Part shown: in pieces, positions 33,557 to 42,054 of the stretch | Layout: the number at the start of each line of letters is the position of its first letter | Numbering within the stretch: the stretch's first letter is position 1 | Assembly: GCF_022496765.1 (NCBI RefSeq) | Contig: NZ_VANV01000025.1 | Span: forward strand, 1-64,000 | Source: Acidaminobacter sp. JC074 | GTDB taxonomy: Bacteria; Bacillota; Clostridia; Peptostreptococcales; Acidaminobacteraceae | DNA: 64,000 bases | Direction of reading: 5' to 3' | Translations under genes and position numbers: made by a program | The notes under the pieces: model-generated | Database searches by the model: none | Seen by the model: the letters and a program-made list of their open reading frames with translations, nothing else | What the model was told of the DNA's origin: nothing

Positions 33557-35035
33557 ATGAGTAATCGCGTAAGATTTGCGCCGTCTCCAACAGGATATGT
33601 ACATGTTGGTTCTTTAAGAACGGCCCTATATGACTATATGTTTGCTAGAAAACATGATGGTAAGTACGTACTAAGAATTGAAGACACAGATAGAACAAGA
33701 CTTGTGGATGATGCTATTGAAAATTTAATCAATGCCTTTGAATGGGCAGGTATCATGCATGATGAAGGACCTTTCTTTGAAGAAGGCAAGATGGTTCAAA
33801 GAGGTGACTATGGTTCTTATATTCAATCTGAAAGATTAGATACATATAGACCTTATGTGGACCAGTTGTTAGAATCAGGTCATGCGTATTACTGTTTCTG
33901 TTCTAAAGAAAGATTGGATGAAGTAAGAGCAAAGAACAAGGAAAAGGGTATTATTTCAGGTTATGATGGCCATTGTAGAGACGGTTCTTTAGAAGAAGCA
34001 AAAAAACGTGTTGCTGCTGGTGAATCATATGTTGTAAGACTTAAGATGCCAGAAGACCGTGAGCTTGTATTTGAAGATATGGTTAGAGGTACTGTAAAGA
34101 TGAACACAGCAGATTCTGACGACCAGGTTCTTTTAAAGGCAGATGGCTTCCCGACATACCATATGGCAGTTGTTGTAGATGATCATTTAATGGGCATCAC
34201 ACATATGATCAGAGGTGAGGAGTGGTTACCATCTACACCTAAGCAAATTATTTTATATGAAGCACTTGGCTGGCCACAACCTAAGTATGCACATCTTCCT
34301 AACATCTTAAATACTGAGAAAAAGAAGCTTTCAAAGCGTCATGATTCAGTAGCTGTAGAAGACTTTAAGAAAAAAGGTTATTTACCAGAGGCTCTAATCA
34401 ACTTCTTAGCACTTGTTGGCTGGAGTCCAGAAGGTGAAGAAGAGATCATGACACTTGAAGAAATGACCAAGCAGTTCTCATTTGAGAGAGTATCAAAATC
34501 AGGTGGTGTATTTGATGTTCAAAAGCTTAACTGGATGAACAACCAATACATTAAAAATGCTGATGATGACCGTTTAACAGACTTGGCTATGCCTTACTTA
34601 GTTGAATCAGGTATCATTAATGAAGATGGTCTTGAAGGTCACTTTGATTGGGTTAAGAAGATTGTTTCTTTGGTTAAAGAAAAGCTTGAGTACATGGCTC
34701 AAATTACTGACTATGTGCCGTTATTTATTGGTGACGTGGTAGAAATCACAGATGATTCTGCTATGGAAATGATCAAGCTAGACCATGTACCAACATTGAT
34801 TGATGCTCTAGTAGGAAAGTTTGAATCTGCTGAAGCCTTTGATGCACCTTCTGTTAAGAAGTTATTTAAAGAAGTTCAAAAGGAAACTGGTATCAAGGGT
34901 AAGAACTTATTCATGTGCACTAGAATTGCCGTAACAGGTCAAGAACATGGTTCTGATTTAATGGAAACTATTGCGATTCTAGGCAAGGATAATGTTGTTA
35001 AGAGAATGACATCAGTTAAAGAAAATTATTGTTAA
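33557..35035 (+). CDS. gltX: Glutamyl-tRNA synthetase
   Basis: A 492-residue class I synthetase. The HIGH-type motif is PSPTGYVHVGSLRTALYDY, the KMSKS-type motif KKLSKRHD, and a C-terminal anticodon-binding domain follows. It may be non-discriminating (also charging tRNA-Gln), as in bacteria that use GatCAB; the sequence alone does not decide. Ribosome site aggagg. Part of the proS-gltX-cys cluster and followed by its own terminator. Confidence 0.96.
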   Translation: MSNRVRFAPSPTGYVHVGSLRTALYDYMFARKHDGKYVLRIEDTDRTRLVDDAIENLINAFEWAGIMHDEGPFFEEGKMVQRGDYGSYIQSERLDTYRPYVDQLLESGHAYYCFCSKERLDEVRAKNKEKGIISGYDGHCRDGSLEEAKKRVAAGESYVVRLKMPEDRELVFEDMVRGTVKMNTADSDDQVLLKADGFPTYHMAVVVDDHLMGITHMIRGEEWLPSTPKQIILYEALGWPQPKYAHLPNILNTEKKKLSKRHDSVAVEDFKKKGYLPEALINFLALVGWSPEGEEEIMTLEEMTKQFSFERVSKSGGVFDVQKLNWMNNQYIKNADDDRLTDLAMPYLVESGIINEDGLEGHFDWVKKIVSLVKEKLEYMAQITDYVPLFIGDVVEITDDSAMEMIKLDHVPTLIDALVGKFESAEAFDAPSVKKLFKEVQKETGIKGKNLFMCTRIAVTGQEHGSDLMETIAILGKDNVVKRMTSVKENYC

Positions 35036-35040
35036 TTGTT

Positions 35041-35069
35041 AAAATCGCTTGCAAAAGCGATTTTTTTTT
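35041..35069 (+). terminator. gltX terminator
   Basis: Stem aaaatcgctt/aaagcgatttt with a small loop and nine T residues. The -35 element of the next promoter lies in its loop. Confidence 0.88.
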
Positions 35070-35077
35070 GTTATTAT
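35049..35077 (+). promoter_or_regulatory. Promoter of the cysteine T-box leader, nested in the gltX terminator
   Basis: TTGCAA (35049-35054) and TATTAT (35072-35077) with 17 bp between. The -35 is in the hairpin and the spacer holds the T run. Confidence 0.6.
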
Positions 35078-35083
35078 CACACT

Positions 35084-35311
35084 AATTCAAAGACCATGAT
35101 TAGGAGAGTAAATTATTGAAAGTCTTTAGAGAGGGTTCTGGTTGGTGAAATGAACCTAGATGGCAGATGGTTGAAGTGCACCTATGAGTCGCCGCTTGAA
35201 ATTGAGTAGGGTTGGCCGGTTAATACCGTTATCTATTATATGAGATAGGCTTAGGCCTAATTAAAGTGGAACCGTGAGTTAAATCGCCTTTATTATGAGG
35301 GTGATTTTTTT
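35084..35311 (+). ncRNA. T-box riboswitch, cysteine-specific
   Basis: T-box sequence aaagtggaaccgtgag at 35263-35278; terminator stem aaatcgcc/gggtgattt (35281-35306) with a T run. The specifier is TGC (35177-35179) in gttgaag-TGC-acc, reading tRNA-Cys. Uncharged tRNA-Cys should turn on cysE-cysS, linking cysteine biosynthesis and charging to cysteine supply. Confidence 0.92.
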
Positions 35312-35344
35312 GTTTGGTATGAAAACCAGTTTAATAAGTAACGA

Positions 35345-35373
35345 AGCACTCGATGTGCTGAGTGCTTATTTTT
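35345..35373 (+). terminator. Second hairpin between the T-box and cysE
   Basis: Stem agcactc/gagtgct with an 8-base loop followed by tattttt. It resembles a further Rho-independent terminator or attenuator 15 bases before cysE. Confidence 0.5.
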
Positions 35374-35388
35374 AGAAAGGAGTAAGCG

Positions 35389-36018
35389 ATGAGACAAGAA
35401 GGACTATTAGCTTCTATTGTAAGAAGAGACCCAGCTGCTAAGAATAGATTGGAAGTACTAGTCTGTTACCCTGGTGTACATGCTGTTATAGCACACCGTG
35501 TCAATCATTTGCTCCATAATATGGGTTTAAGGGTCTTGGCTAGAATGGGTTCTCAAATCATGAGAGTACTGACTGGCATTGAAATCCACCCAGGTGCTGT
35601 TATAGGCAGAAGACTTTTGATAGACCACGGCATGGGTGTGGTTATTGGTGAAACTGCCATTATTGGAGACGACGTGACCTTGTATCAGGGCGTGACTTTA
35701 GGTGGTACAGGTAAAGACCAAGGCAAGCGTCATCCGACCATTGGCAACGATGTTATGATCGCCTCTGGAGCTAAAATACTTGGGCCTTTTAAGATTGGTG
35801 ATCACTCAAAAATCGGTGCGGGATCTGTTGTTTTAAAGGAAGTACCGGACCATTGTACAGTTGTTGGTGTACCAGGAAGGATTGTTAAGCAAAACTATAA
35901 AAAGGTGGATGAGGAAAAACTCTGTGATATGGACCAAGTTCATTTACCAAATCCCGTTGAAGCTGAGTTTGACAAGTTAAGAAAAAAATTGCTTGAACTA
36001 GAAAAGAAGGTTGGCTAA
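35389..36018 (+). CDS. cysE: Serine O-acetyltransferase
   Basis: A 209-residue left-handed beta-helix enzyme that acetylates serine with acetyl-CoA, the first step of cysteine synthesis. The hexapeptide-repeat region (IHPGAVIGRRLLIDHGMGVV, TLYQGVTLGGTGKDQGKRHP) holds the catalytic His. The N-terminal helical domain is short, as in many clostridial forms. It shares the T-box with cysS. Ribosome site aaaggag. Confidence 0.95.
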   Translation: MRQEGLLASIVRRDPAAKNRLEVLVCYPGVHAVIAHRVNHLLHNMGLRVLARMGSQIMRVLTGIEIHPGAVIGRRLLIDHGMGVVIGETAIIGDDVTLYQGVTLGGTGKDQGKRHPTIGNDVMIASGAKILGPFKIGDHSKIGAGSVVLKEVPDHCTVVGVPGRIVKQNYKKVDEEKLCDMDQVHLPNPVEAEFDKLRKKLLELEKKVG

Positions 36019-36068
36019 TACCTAATTCATAGGAATAGTGATATAATAGATAAGATAAAGGAGTGCTT

Positions 36069-37463
36069 ATGAGACTATATAATACGATAACTCGTGAAAA
36101 AGAAGAGTTTAAACCTCTTGAAGAGGGAAAAGTAAAGATGTACGTGTGTGGACCAACAGTTTATAACTACTTCCACATTGGTAATGCAAGACCTTTTTTA
36201 ATCTTTGATGCTTTCAGAAGATACCTGGAGTATAGAGGTTATGACGTCACTTATGTTCAGAACTTTACGGATGTAGATGATAAAATCATCAACCGTGCTA
36301 TAGAAGAGAATATTGATCCAATGACCGTTTCTCAAAAGTACATTGATGAATACTTTAAAGATGCAGATGCCCTTGGTATCAAGAGAGCTGATTTTCATCC
36401 AAAAGTATCAGAAAACATTGGTGGTATTATAAAAATTGTTAAAACACTTGAGAAAAATGGCTATGCATACAATGTTGACGGTGATGTATACTTTGACATG
36501 AAAGCCTTCAAAGACTATGGTAAATTATCAGGTCAAATCATAGATGAGTTAGAAGCCGGTGCTAGAATCGATGTATCTGAAGTTAAGAAAAACCCAATGG
36601 ATTTTGCCTTATGGAAGAAGAAAAAAGAAGGTGAAATTGCATGGAAGTCTCCTTGGGGTGAAGGTCGTCCAGGTTGGCACATCGAATGTTCTGCAATGAT
36701 CAATAAACACTTAGGTGAAACCATTGATATTCATGCAGGTGGCAAGGACTTGGTTTTTCCACACCATGAAAATGAAGTAGCCCAAAGTGAAGCTTATACG
36801 GGTAAGACACTGTCTAACTACTGGATGCACAATGGTTATATCAATATTGATAATAAGAAGATGTCAAAGTCTGAAGGTAACTTCTTTACAGTTAGAGAAA
36901 TTCTAGAAAAATACGATGCGGAAGTCATTCGTTTCTTCTTGCTTTCAGTTCAATACAGACATCCTGTTAACTTCTCTAGAGAACTGGTTGAATCAGCAGC
37001 CAATGGACTGGATAGAATTTATACAGCTAGAGACAACATGATGCATCTACTAAAGACAGCACCTACAGGTCTGAGTGATTCAGATCAGGTCATCTTAGAT
37101 GGTTATCAAAAACATAAGATCAAGTTTATTGAATCACTTGATGATGACTTTAATACAGCTGACGGTATTGCTGCCATATTTGAACTTGTTAGAGATATGA
37201 ACAAGGATATGACAGAATTATCTTCTAGAGAACTTATCTTAGGCACTTTAGATTTGTTAAAAGAATTGACAGGCGTACTTGGTATTTTAGTTAAAGAAAA
37301 TGATGTGCTTGCTGATGATTTAAAAGCGCTTATCGATGAAAGACAAGAAGCTAGAAAGGCTAAAAACTTTGAGCGTTCAGACGAAATCAGAGATTTACTA
37401 TTGGAAAAAGGTATTGTACTTGAAGACACACCAACAGGCGTTAAGTGGTCATACAAAAGATAG
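36069..37463 (+). CDS. cysS: Cysteinyl-tRNA synthetase
   Basis: A 464-residue class I synthetase. Zinc ligands include the Cys of YVCGPTVYN; the HIGH motif is FHIGNARP and the KMSKS motif KKMSKSEGN. WHIECSAM and HHENEVAQSE complete the zinc site. The ATG at 36069 lies 5 bases after aaggag; the upstream GTG at 36063 overlaps that ribosome site. Located 50 bp after cysE under the same T-box. Confidence 0.96.
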   Translation: MRLYNTITREKEEFKPLEEGKVKMYVCGPTVYNYFHIGNARPFLIFDAFRRYLEYRGYDVTYVQNFTDVDDKIINRAIEENIDPMTVSQKYIDEYFKDADALGIKRADFHPKVSENIGGIIKIVKTLEKNGYAYNVDGDVYFDMKAFKDYGKLSGQIIDELEAGARIDVSEVKKNPMDFALWKKKKEGEIAWKSPWGEGRPGWHIECSAMINKHLGETIDIHAGGKDLVFPHHENEVAQSEAYTGKTLSNYWMHNGYINIDNKKMSKSEGNFFTVREILEKYDAEVIRFFLLSVQYRHPVNFSRELVESAANGLDRIYTARDNMMHLLKTAPTGLSDSDQVILDGYQKHKIKFIESLDDDFNTADGIAAIFELVRDMNKDMTELSSRELILGTLDLLKELTGVLGILVKENDVLADDLKALIDERQEARKAKNFERSDEIRDLLLEKGIVLEDTPTGVKWSYKR

Positions 37464-37472
37464 GAGTCCTCA

Positions 37473-37910
37473 TTGAAACAATTTTTAGACAAAATTGATA
37501 GAAGAACTTTAACAGACGATGAAGTAAAAATGATGAACGCCATGAAACTTGCTTATATTGGTGATGCCGTTTATGAGGTTTACATCAGGACTTATGTGAT
37601 GAACAATTACAGGGCCAATGTCAACAACCTAAATAGAAAGGCAGTCAGCTTTGTTAAGGCGGGTGCTCAGGCTAGAATTGTTGAGTATTTAAAACCATAT
37701 TTGTCTGAAAGTGAGTGGGCAGTGGTTATGCGTGGTAGAAATCATAAGGTTACCACAGCTTCTAAAAATGCCGATATCAAGGACTATAAAATGGCAACGG
37801 GCTTTGAAGCCCTTATCGGCCAGCTTTATCTTAAGGGTGAAAAAGAAAGATTAGAAGACTTGATCATTCATGGCATCAAGCATATTGATCCGGAGGCAGA
37901 CGATGAGTAA
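37473..37910 (+). CDS. mrnC: Mini-ribonuclease III
   Basis: A 145-residue RNase III-type catalytic domain without a dsRNA-binding domain. The signature LAYIGDAVYEVYIR and the later TGFEALIGQLYL carry the acidic metal ligands. In B. subtilis it matures 23S rRNA ends. It starts at TTG with aggag 6 bases upstream, 9 bp after cysS, as is common in Firmicutes. Confidence 0.95.
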   Translation: MKQFLDKIDRRTLTDDEVKMMNAMKLAYIGDAVYEVYIRTYVMNNYRANVNNLNRKAVSFVKAGAQARIVEYLKPYLSESEWAVVMRGRNHKVTTASKNADIKDYKMATGFEALIGQLYLKGEKERLEDLIIHGIKHIDPEADDE

Positions 37911-38259
37911 AAGAGATAAAATCATGATTCTTGTCATGATCGGTCTGGTGATTCTACTGCTTGTGAAGTCACTTGTTTTAGATCCTTATCAAGTGGAGAA
38001 TGAAGCTGAAGAGGCATTTCTGACTTATGTGGAAAAGCTTGTAGATGAAAGATACAGTGGTGGTCTTTATGGGACCTTGGTTCAGATAAAGGTTGTAAAC
38101 ATCACTGAGATGAGTGAAAGAGAAAAGTCCTACAAAGACTTAGATGGCAATGTCCAGGTGACACAAGGTACCTACAAGGCTAAAATCAGAAAGTATATTC
38201 TGGGTATCTTACCTTATGCAGAAGAAAGTATTTTAGAAGGTGTAGAAGATGAAAGTTGA
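37903..38259 (+). CDS. Small single-pass membrane protein, unknown function
   Basis: A 118-residue protein with one N-terminal membrane helix (about residues 6-26, ILVMIGLVILLLVKSLVL) and an extracytoplasmic domain of about 90 residues without recognisable motif. The ATG at 37903 overlaps mrnC by 8 bp and has cggaggc upstream. Its 3' end overlaps thyX by 11 bp. I recognise no family; the tight overlaps on both sides show it is a real co-translated gene. Confidence 0.7.
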   Translation: MSKRDKIMILVMIGLVILLLVKSLVLDPYQVENEAEEAFLTYVEKLVDERYSGGLYGTLVQIKVVNITEMSEREKSYKDLDGNVQVTQGTYKAKIRKYILGILPYAEESILEGVEDES

Positions 38260-39010
38260 TTTGATTACCCATACGCCGGAAGCAGAAAAAGTTGTATCTG
38301 CAGCGGCTAAGCTGTGTTACTCGAAAACGGGTACCCAGTCCATATTAGAAGGCTTGACTGATGACAAGGTGGAATCCTTTATTGAAAAGCTTGCCAGTCT
38401 TGGTCACGAATCACCTATAGAGCATGTTTCTTATACATTTGCTGTAGAAGGTGTCAGCAGGGTCTTGACACATCAGCTTGTAAGACATAGAATAGCATCG
38501 TATTCTCAGCAATCACAGCGTTATGTCAAACTAGAACAGTTTGAGTATGTTGTGCCACCGATGATAAAAAAGAATCCGAAAGCTTATGCAATATTTGAAA
38601 AAGCCATGCAAGAAGACCAGATGCATTACAACAGCCTGGTAGAGACTTTAGAAAAATCTTATATAGAAGAATACCTATCAGAAGGCTACAGTGACAAGAA
38701 ATCTAAGCAAATGGCGGAGAAAAAAGCCATAGAGGATGCCAGATTTGTTTTTCCAAATGCCTGTGAGACAAAAATTATATTTACGATGAATGCTAGAACA
38801 TTGATGCAGTTTTTTAAGCATAGATGTTGTGAAAGAGCCCAATGGGAAATCAGAGAACTTGCTGATCAGATGTTAGACTTGGTTAAGTCGGTTTCTCCTA
38901 ACCTCTTTAAATATGCAGGACCGTCCTGTGTAGGCTCTACTTGTCCAGAAGGTTTTATGACTTGTGGTAAGGCAGCTGAAAAGAAAACATATTATTTGAA
39001 GGAAGATTAA
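38249..39010 (+). CDS. thyX: FAD-dependent thymidylate synthase ThyX
   Basis: A 253-residue flavoenzyme that methylates dUMP to dTMP with methylene-tetrahydrofolate and NADPH. The ThyX motif is RHRIASYSQQSQRY, followed by the C-terminal FKHRCCERAQWEIR. It is longer than minimal ThyX (about 220) and has a Cys-rich tail (CVGSTCPEGFMTC). No thyA is seen in the window. Confidence 0.95.
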   Translation: MKVDLITHTPEAEKVVSAAAKLCYSKTGTQSILEGLTDDKVESFIEKLASLGHESPIEHVSYTFAVEGVSRVLTHQLVRHRIASYSQQSQRYVKLEQFEYVVPPMIKKNPKAYAIFEKAMQEDQMHYNSLVETLEKSYIEEYLSEGYSDKKSKQMAEKKAIEDARFVFPNACETKIIFTMNARTLMQFFKHRCCERAQWEIRELADQMLDLVKSVSPNLFKYAGPSCVGSTCPEGFMTCGKAAEKKTYYLKED

Positions 39011-39757
39011 ATGAATGATTATATGATAGAAGGTAGAAATCCAGTTTTAGAAGCCATTCAATCTGGCAGAGACATTAACAAGCTTATGATTGCAAGTGGT
39101 AATAAGGAAGGTTCTATTAAAAAAATTATAGCTCAGGCTAAAGAAAAGGGCATTGTCATTTCTTATGTAGACAGACATAAGATCAATTCTCTTAGTCAAT
39201 CAGACAACCATCAAGGTGTCATTGCTTTTGTAGCAGCTTATGACTACATGCCACTTGACCAGATGATTGCAAGTATTAAAGAAAAGGGCGAAGTACCCTT
39301 TATTATAGTATTGGATGAAATCAATGATCCTCATAACTTGGGTTCTATTATGAGAACAGCAGATGCTGTTGGTGCTCATGGCATTGTGATTCCTAAAAGA
39401 CGTGCAGTAGGCTTAACGCCGGTTGTAGCAAAAACATCTGCAGGAGCTATTGAATATGTGCCCGTTGCAAGAGTTACAAACCTGGCAAGAGCCATTGACG
39501 AGTTAAAAGAGCATAATATTTGGGTTGCTGGTGCTGATATGGCTGGTGAACAAACGCATTTTCAAGCCAACTTTACTGGTGGCATTGCTCTTGTTATGGG
39601 GAATGAAGGTAAGGGACTCAGTCGTTTGGTAAAAGAAAAGTGTGACTTCTTAGTCAACATTCCTATGATTGGTAAGGTTTCTTCATTAAATGCTTCAGTA
39701 GCGGCATCTGTCATTATGTATGAAATCTTCAAGCAAAGGCAAGCTAATGAACAATAG
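39011..39757 (+). CDS. rlmB: 23S rRNA (guanosine-2'-O-)-methyltransferase RlmB (TrmH family)
   Basis: A 248-residue SPOUT methyltransferase. The N-terminal substrate-binding domain is followed by the knot motifs LDEINDPHNLGSIMRTADA, ALVMGNEGKGLSRL and PMIGKVSSLNASVAASV, characteristic of the TrmH/RlmB family. It starts directly after the thyX stop and overlaps the next gene by 11 bp. Confidence 0.94.
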   Translation: MNDYMIEGRNPVLEAIQSGRDINKLMIASGNKEGSIKKIIAQAKEKGIVISYVDRHKINSLSQSDNHQGVIAFVAAYDYMPLDQMIASIKEKGEVPFIIVLDEINDPHNLGSIMRTADAVGAHGIVIPKRRAVGLTPVVAKTSAGAIEYVPVARVTNLARAIDELKEHNIWVAGADMAGEQTHFQANFTGGIALVMGNEGKGLSRLVKEKCDFLVNIPMIGKVSSLNASVAASVIMYEIFKQRQANEQ

Positions 39758-40274
39758 AAAAACCATTTTATTTGTAGATGGTTACAATGTCTTAAATGCA
39801 TGGCCTGAACTTAAGCTTATTCTAGAGGATGACTTTGAGGGGGCTAGAGAAAAACTCAATGACTACATGCATGAATACGCGTCATATTATGGCGAGGAAG
39901 TTTATGTGGTTTATGATGCTTATTTAACAAATGCTAAGAAGGCACATGTAGAAAGCTATGGTCATTTGCATGTGGTCTACACAAAAGAAAACCAGACAGC
40001 AGATTCTTATATAGAAAGACAAGTGAAACTCTTGTCTGAAGATGTAAGAATCATGATTAAGGTAGCAACTTCTGATTGGGTTCAGCAAAGACAAATTCTT
40101 GGCTCTGGTGGCATTCGTTTAACGCCTTGGGAATTAAAAGATAAATGTGCTAGAATAAGAAGGAAGATTGAACATCGACACAGAATGGCTGAAGAAGCGG
40201 CTTCTAAGGAGCCGTCGGGCCACCAATCTTTAAGAAATCTAGATAAATTACTGGAAATCAGAAAAAATAATTAA
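39747..40274 (+). CDS. yacP: NYN-domain ribonuclease YacP/Rae1
   Basis: A 175-residue protein of the PIN-like NYN family (FVDGYNVLNAW at the N-terminus, YVVYDAY, NQTADSYIERQ, VATSDWVQQRQILG) with the acidic residues of the catalytic site. In B. subtilis, Rae1 cleaves mRNA in the ribosomal A site. The ATG at 39747 begins inside rlmB; the longer upstream reading is shadow. Confidence 0.92.
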   Translation: MNNRKTILFVDGYNVLNAWPELKLILEDDFEGAREKLNDYMHEYASYYGEEVYVVYDAYLTNAKKAHVESYGHLHVVYTKENQTADSYIERQVKLLSEDVRIMIKVATSDWVQQRQILGSGGIRLTPWELKDKCARIRRKIEHRHRMAEEAASKEPSGHQSLRNLDKLLEIRKNN

Positions 40275-40309
40275 ATTGGGTATTTACTTATTAGCGAGGA
40301 GTGATTATA

Positions 40310-40966
40310 ATGAGTTCTGGTGCTTCTGCAAAATACATCAAAAATGAGGACTATGAAACCATGCCAGACGAGCTGGTGGTTGTATGGGCCAATGAAGGTG
40401 ATACTTTTGCACTTGACTATCTAATTAGAAAATATAAGAATATTGTAAGAGCAAAAGCCAGATCCTATTTTCTGATTGGTGCAGATCCGGAAGATATCAT
40501 TCAGGAAGGTATGATTGGTTTGTTTAAGGCCATTAGAGATTATAATGTTGATAAAAACGATAATTTTAAAGCCTTTGCTGAGTTGTGTATCAAGAGACAG
40601 ATCATTACAGCCATAAAATCTGCTACTCGCCAAAAACACATTCCGCTTAATTCTTATGTGTCATTAAGTAAGCCCATATTTGATGATGAGTCGGAGAGAA
40701 CACTTTTAGATGTTCTTAAGGGAAGACATTCGATGAATCCAGAAACGCTCTACATCACAAGAGAAGAAATCACTTCTATTAAAGACAAAATAGGAAAAAT
40801 ACTTAGTAAGTTCGAATGGAAAGTGCTGACCTATTACTTGGAAGGTCATTCATACCAAGAAATTGCTAATGATTTGGAGAAACCGCTTAAGTCGATTGAC
40901 AATGCACTCCAAAGGGTTAAGAAGAAAATTGAGAAGTATTTGGAAGTTGATTTCGATTTTAATTAA
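40310..40966 (+). CDS. sigH: RNA polymerase sigma factor SigH
   Basis: A 218-residue sigma-70-family protein of the sigma-H/sigma-30 group. Region 2 shows DYLIRKYKNIVRAKARSYFL and DPEDIIQEGMIGLFKAIRDY; region 4 has a helix-turn-helix (HSYQEIANDLEKPLKSIDNA). In spore formers it directs transition-phase and early sporulation genes. The ATG at 40310 follows aggag; the GTG at 40301 overlaps that site. It lies before rpmG-secE-nusG as in Bacillus and Clostridium. Confidence 0.95.
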   Translation: MSSGASAKYIKNEDYETMPDELVVVWANEGDTFALDYLIRKYKNIVRAKARSYFLIGADPEDIIQEGMIGLFKAIRDYNVDKNDNFKAFAELCIKRQIITAIKSATRQKHIPLNSYVSLSKPIFDDESERTLLDVLKGRHSMNPETLYITREEITSIKDKIGKILSKFEWKVLTYYLEGHSYQEIANDLEKPLKSIDNALQRVKKKIEKYLEVDFDFN

Positions 40967-40992
40967 GTCATTTAAAATACAAGGTACCTATG

Positions 40993-41021
40993 TTGACAAT
41001 TTGAAATTAGTGTGTTAACTT
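40993..41021 (+). promoter_or_regulatory. Promoter of the rpmG-secE-nusG-rplK-rplA operon
   Basis: TTGACA (40993-40998), 17 bp ending in TGT, then TAACTT (41016-41021). The extended -10 compensates the weak hexamer. Confidence 0.55.
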
Positions 41022-41084
41022 AATAAGGTAACGGTATTTTGGATACGTGTATATAAATATCTAAAAGGGTAGGAGGTGTCTGAC

Positions 41085-41234
41085 ATGAGAGTAAAAATTA
41101 CTTTAGCTTGTCAAGAGTGTAAGCAAAGAAACTATAACACTACAAAAAACAAGAAAAATAATCCGGATAGATTAGAACTTAAAAAGTATTGTAGATTCTG
41201 TAAGACTCATACAAACCATAAAGAAACTAAATAG
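41085..41234 (+). CDS. rpmG: 50S ribosomal protein L33
   Basis: A 49-residue protein with two CxxC pairs (CQEC and CRFC), the zinc-binding form of L33. Basic residues and the KKNNPDRLELKKYC segment are typical. A strong ribosome site (aggaggtg) precedes ATG 41085. First gene of the secE-nusG operon. Confidence 0.95.
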   Translation: MRVKITLACQECKQRNYNTTKNKKNNPDRLELKKYCRFCKTHTNHKETK

Positions 41235-41251
41235 TTTAAGGATGTGAGAAA

Positions 41252-41446
41252 ATGGCTGTACAAACTAAGAAAAAAACAAGCTGGTTCAAATCTATTAGGA
41301 TGGAACTAAAGAAAGTAAGTTGGCCAAATAGGAAAGAAGTTGGTCAATACACGGCGGTTGTATTTGGTATGTGTGTTGCTGTAGGCGTACTTATTGCTGC
41401 ATGTGACGCTGTATTTGGTTTTTTATTCAGAGCAATCGTTGGTTAA
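41252..41446 (+). CDS. secE: Preprotein translocase subunit SecE
   Basis: A 64-residue short-type SecE with the conserved amphipathic segment MELKKVSWPNRKEV and one membrane helix (about 33-60). It clamps SecY in the translocon. Position between rpmG and nusG is universal in Firmicutes. Confidence 0.95.
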   Translation: MAVQTKKKTSWFKSIRMELKKVSWPNRKEVGQYTAVVFGMCVAVGVLIAACDAVFGFLFRAIVG

Positions 41447-41465
41447 TTACAACTACATTATGAAG

Positions 41466-41497
41466 AAAGGGGGCAGAGTGTTACAGTAGTAGCACTA
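41466..41497 (+). promoter_or_regulatory. Displaced ribosome site and mini-ORF before nusG
   Basis: The only strong ribosome site (aaaggggg, 41466-41473) lies 30 bases before the nusG ATG. It is followed at good distance by GTG TTA CAG TAG (41478-41489), a three-codon ORF. A small hairpin AGTG/CACT (41477-41480 / 41493-41496) could instead bring the site near the ATG. Confidence 0.4.
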
Positions 41498-41503
41498 TTC
41501 AGT

Positions 41504-42022
41504 ATGTCAAAAGAAGCTAAATGGTATGTTGTTCATACGTACTCGGGTCATGAGAACAAAGTAAAAGCTAATATCGAGAAAATCGTAGAGAACAGAGGAA
41601 AGAATGACCTTATCTTAGAAGTTGCTGTGCCTACCGAAGATATAGTTGAAATTAAAAACGGTAAGAAGAAAGTCAAGCAAAGAAAGATATTCCCAGGTTA
41701 TTGTCTAGTTAAAATGGTTATGACAGATGAGTCATGGTACATTGTTAGAAATACAAGAGGTGTAACAGGCTTTGTTGGACCGGAATCTAAGCCAATACCA
41801 CTGACTGAAGAAGAAATTCAGAAGATGGGTATTGAAAAGCACATTGTTGAAATTGATGTTGTTGAAGGTGACAGCATTAAGGTTGTTTCAGGTCCTTTTG
41901 AAGGATTTGAAGGTATTGTTAAAGAAGTAAACATGGAAAAGCAAATTTTACATGTTTCGATTTCGATGTTCGGAAGAGAAACACCTGTAGAACTTGACTT
42001 TATTCAAGTTGAAAAATTATAA
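41504..42022 (+). CDS. nusG: Transcription antitermination/pausing factor NusG
   Basis: A 172-residue protein. The NGN domain (WYVVHTYSGHENKVKANIE, FPGYCLVKM, NTRGVTGFVG) contacts RNA polymerase, and the C-terminal KOW domain (GDSIKVVSGPFEGFEGIV) binds Rho or S10. The ATG at 41504 is the only start in frame, since no other start codon occurs upstream in this frame after the ribosome site. Confidence 0.95.
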   Translation: MSKEAKWYVVHTYSGHENKVKANIEKIVENRGKNDLILEVAVPTEDIVEIKNGKKKVKQRKIFPGYCLVKMVMTDESWYIVRNTRGVTGFVGPESKPIPLTEEEIQKMGIEKHIVEIDVVEGDSIKVVSGPFEGFEGIVKEVNMEKQILHVSISMFGRETPVELDFIQVEKL

Positions 42023-42054
42023 TATCAAATTTATTTTGAGGAGGTGAAATCAAA

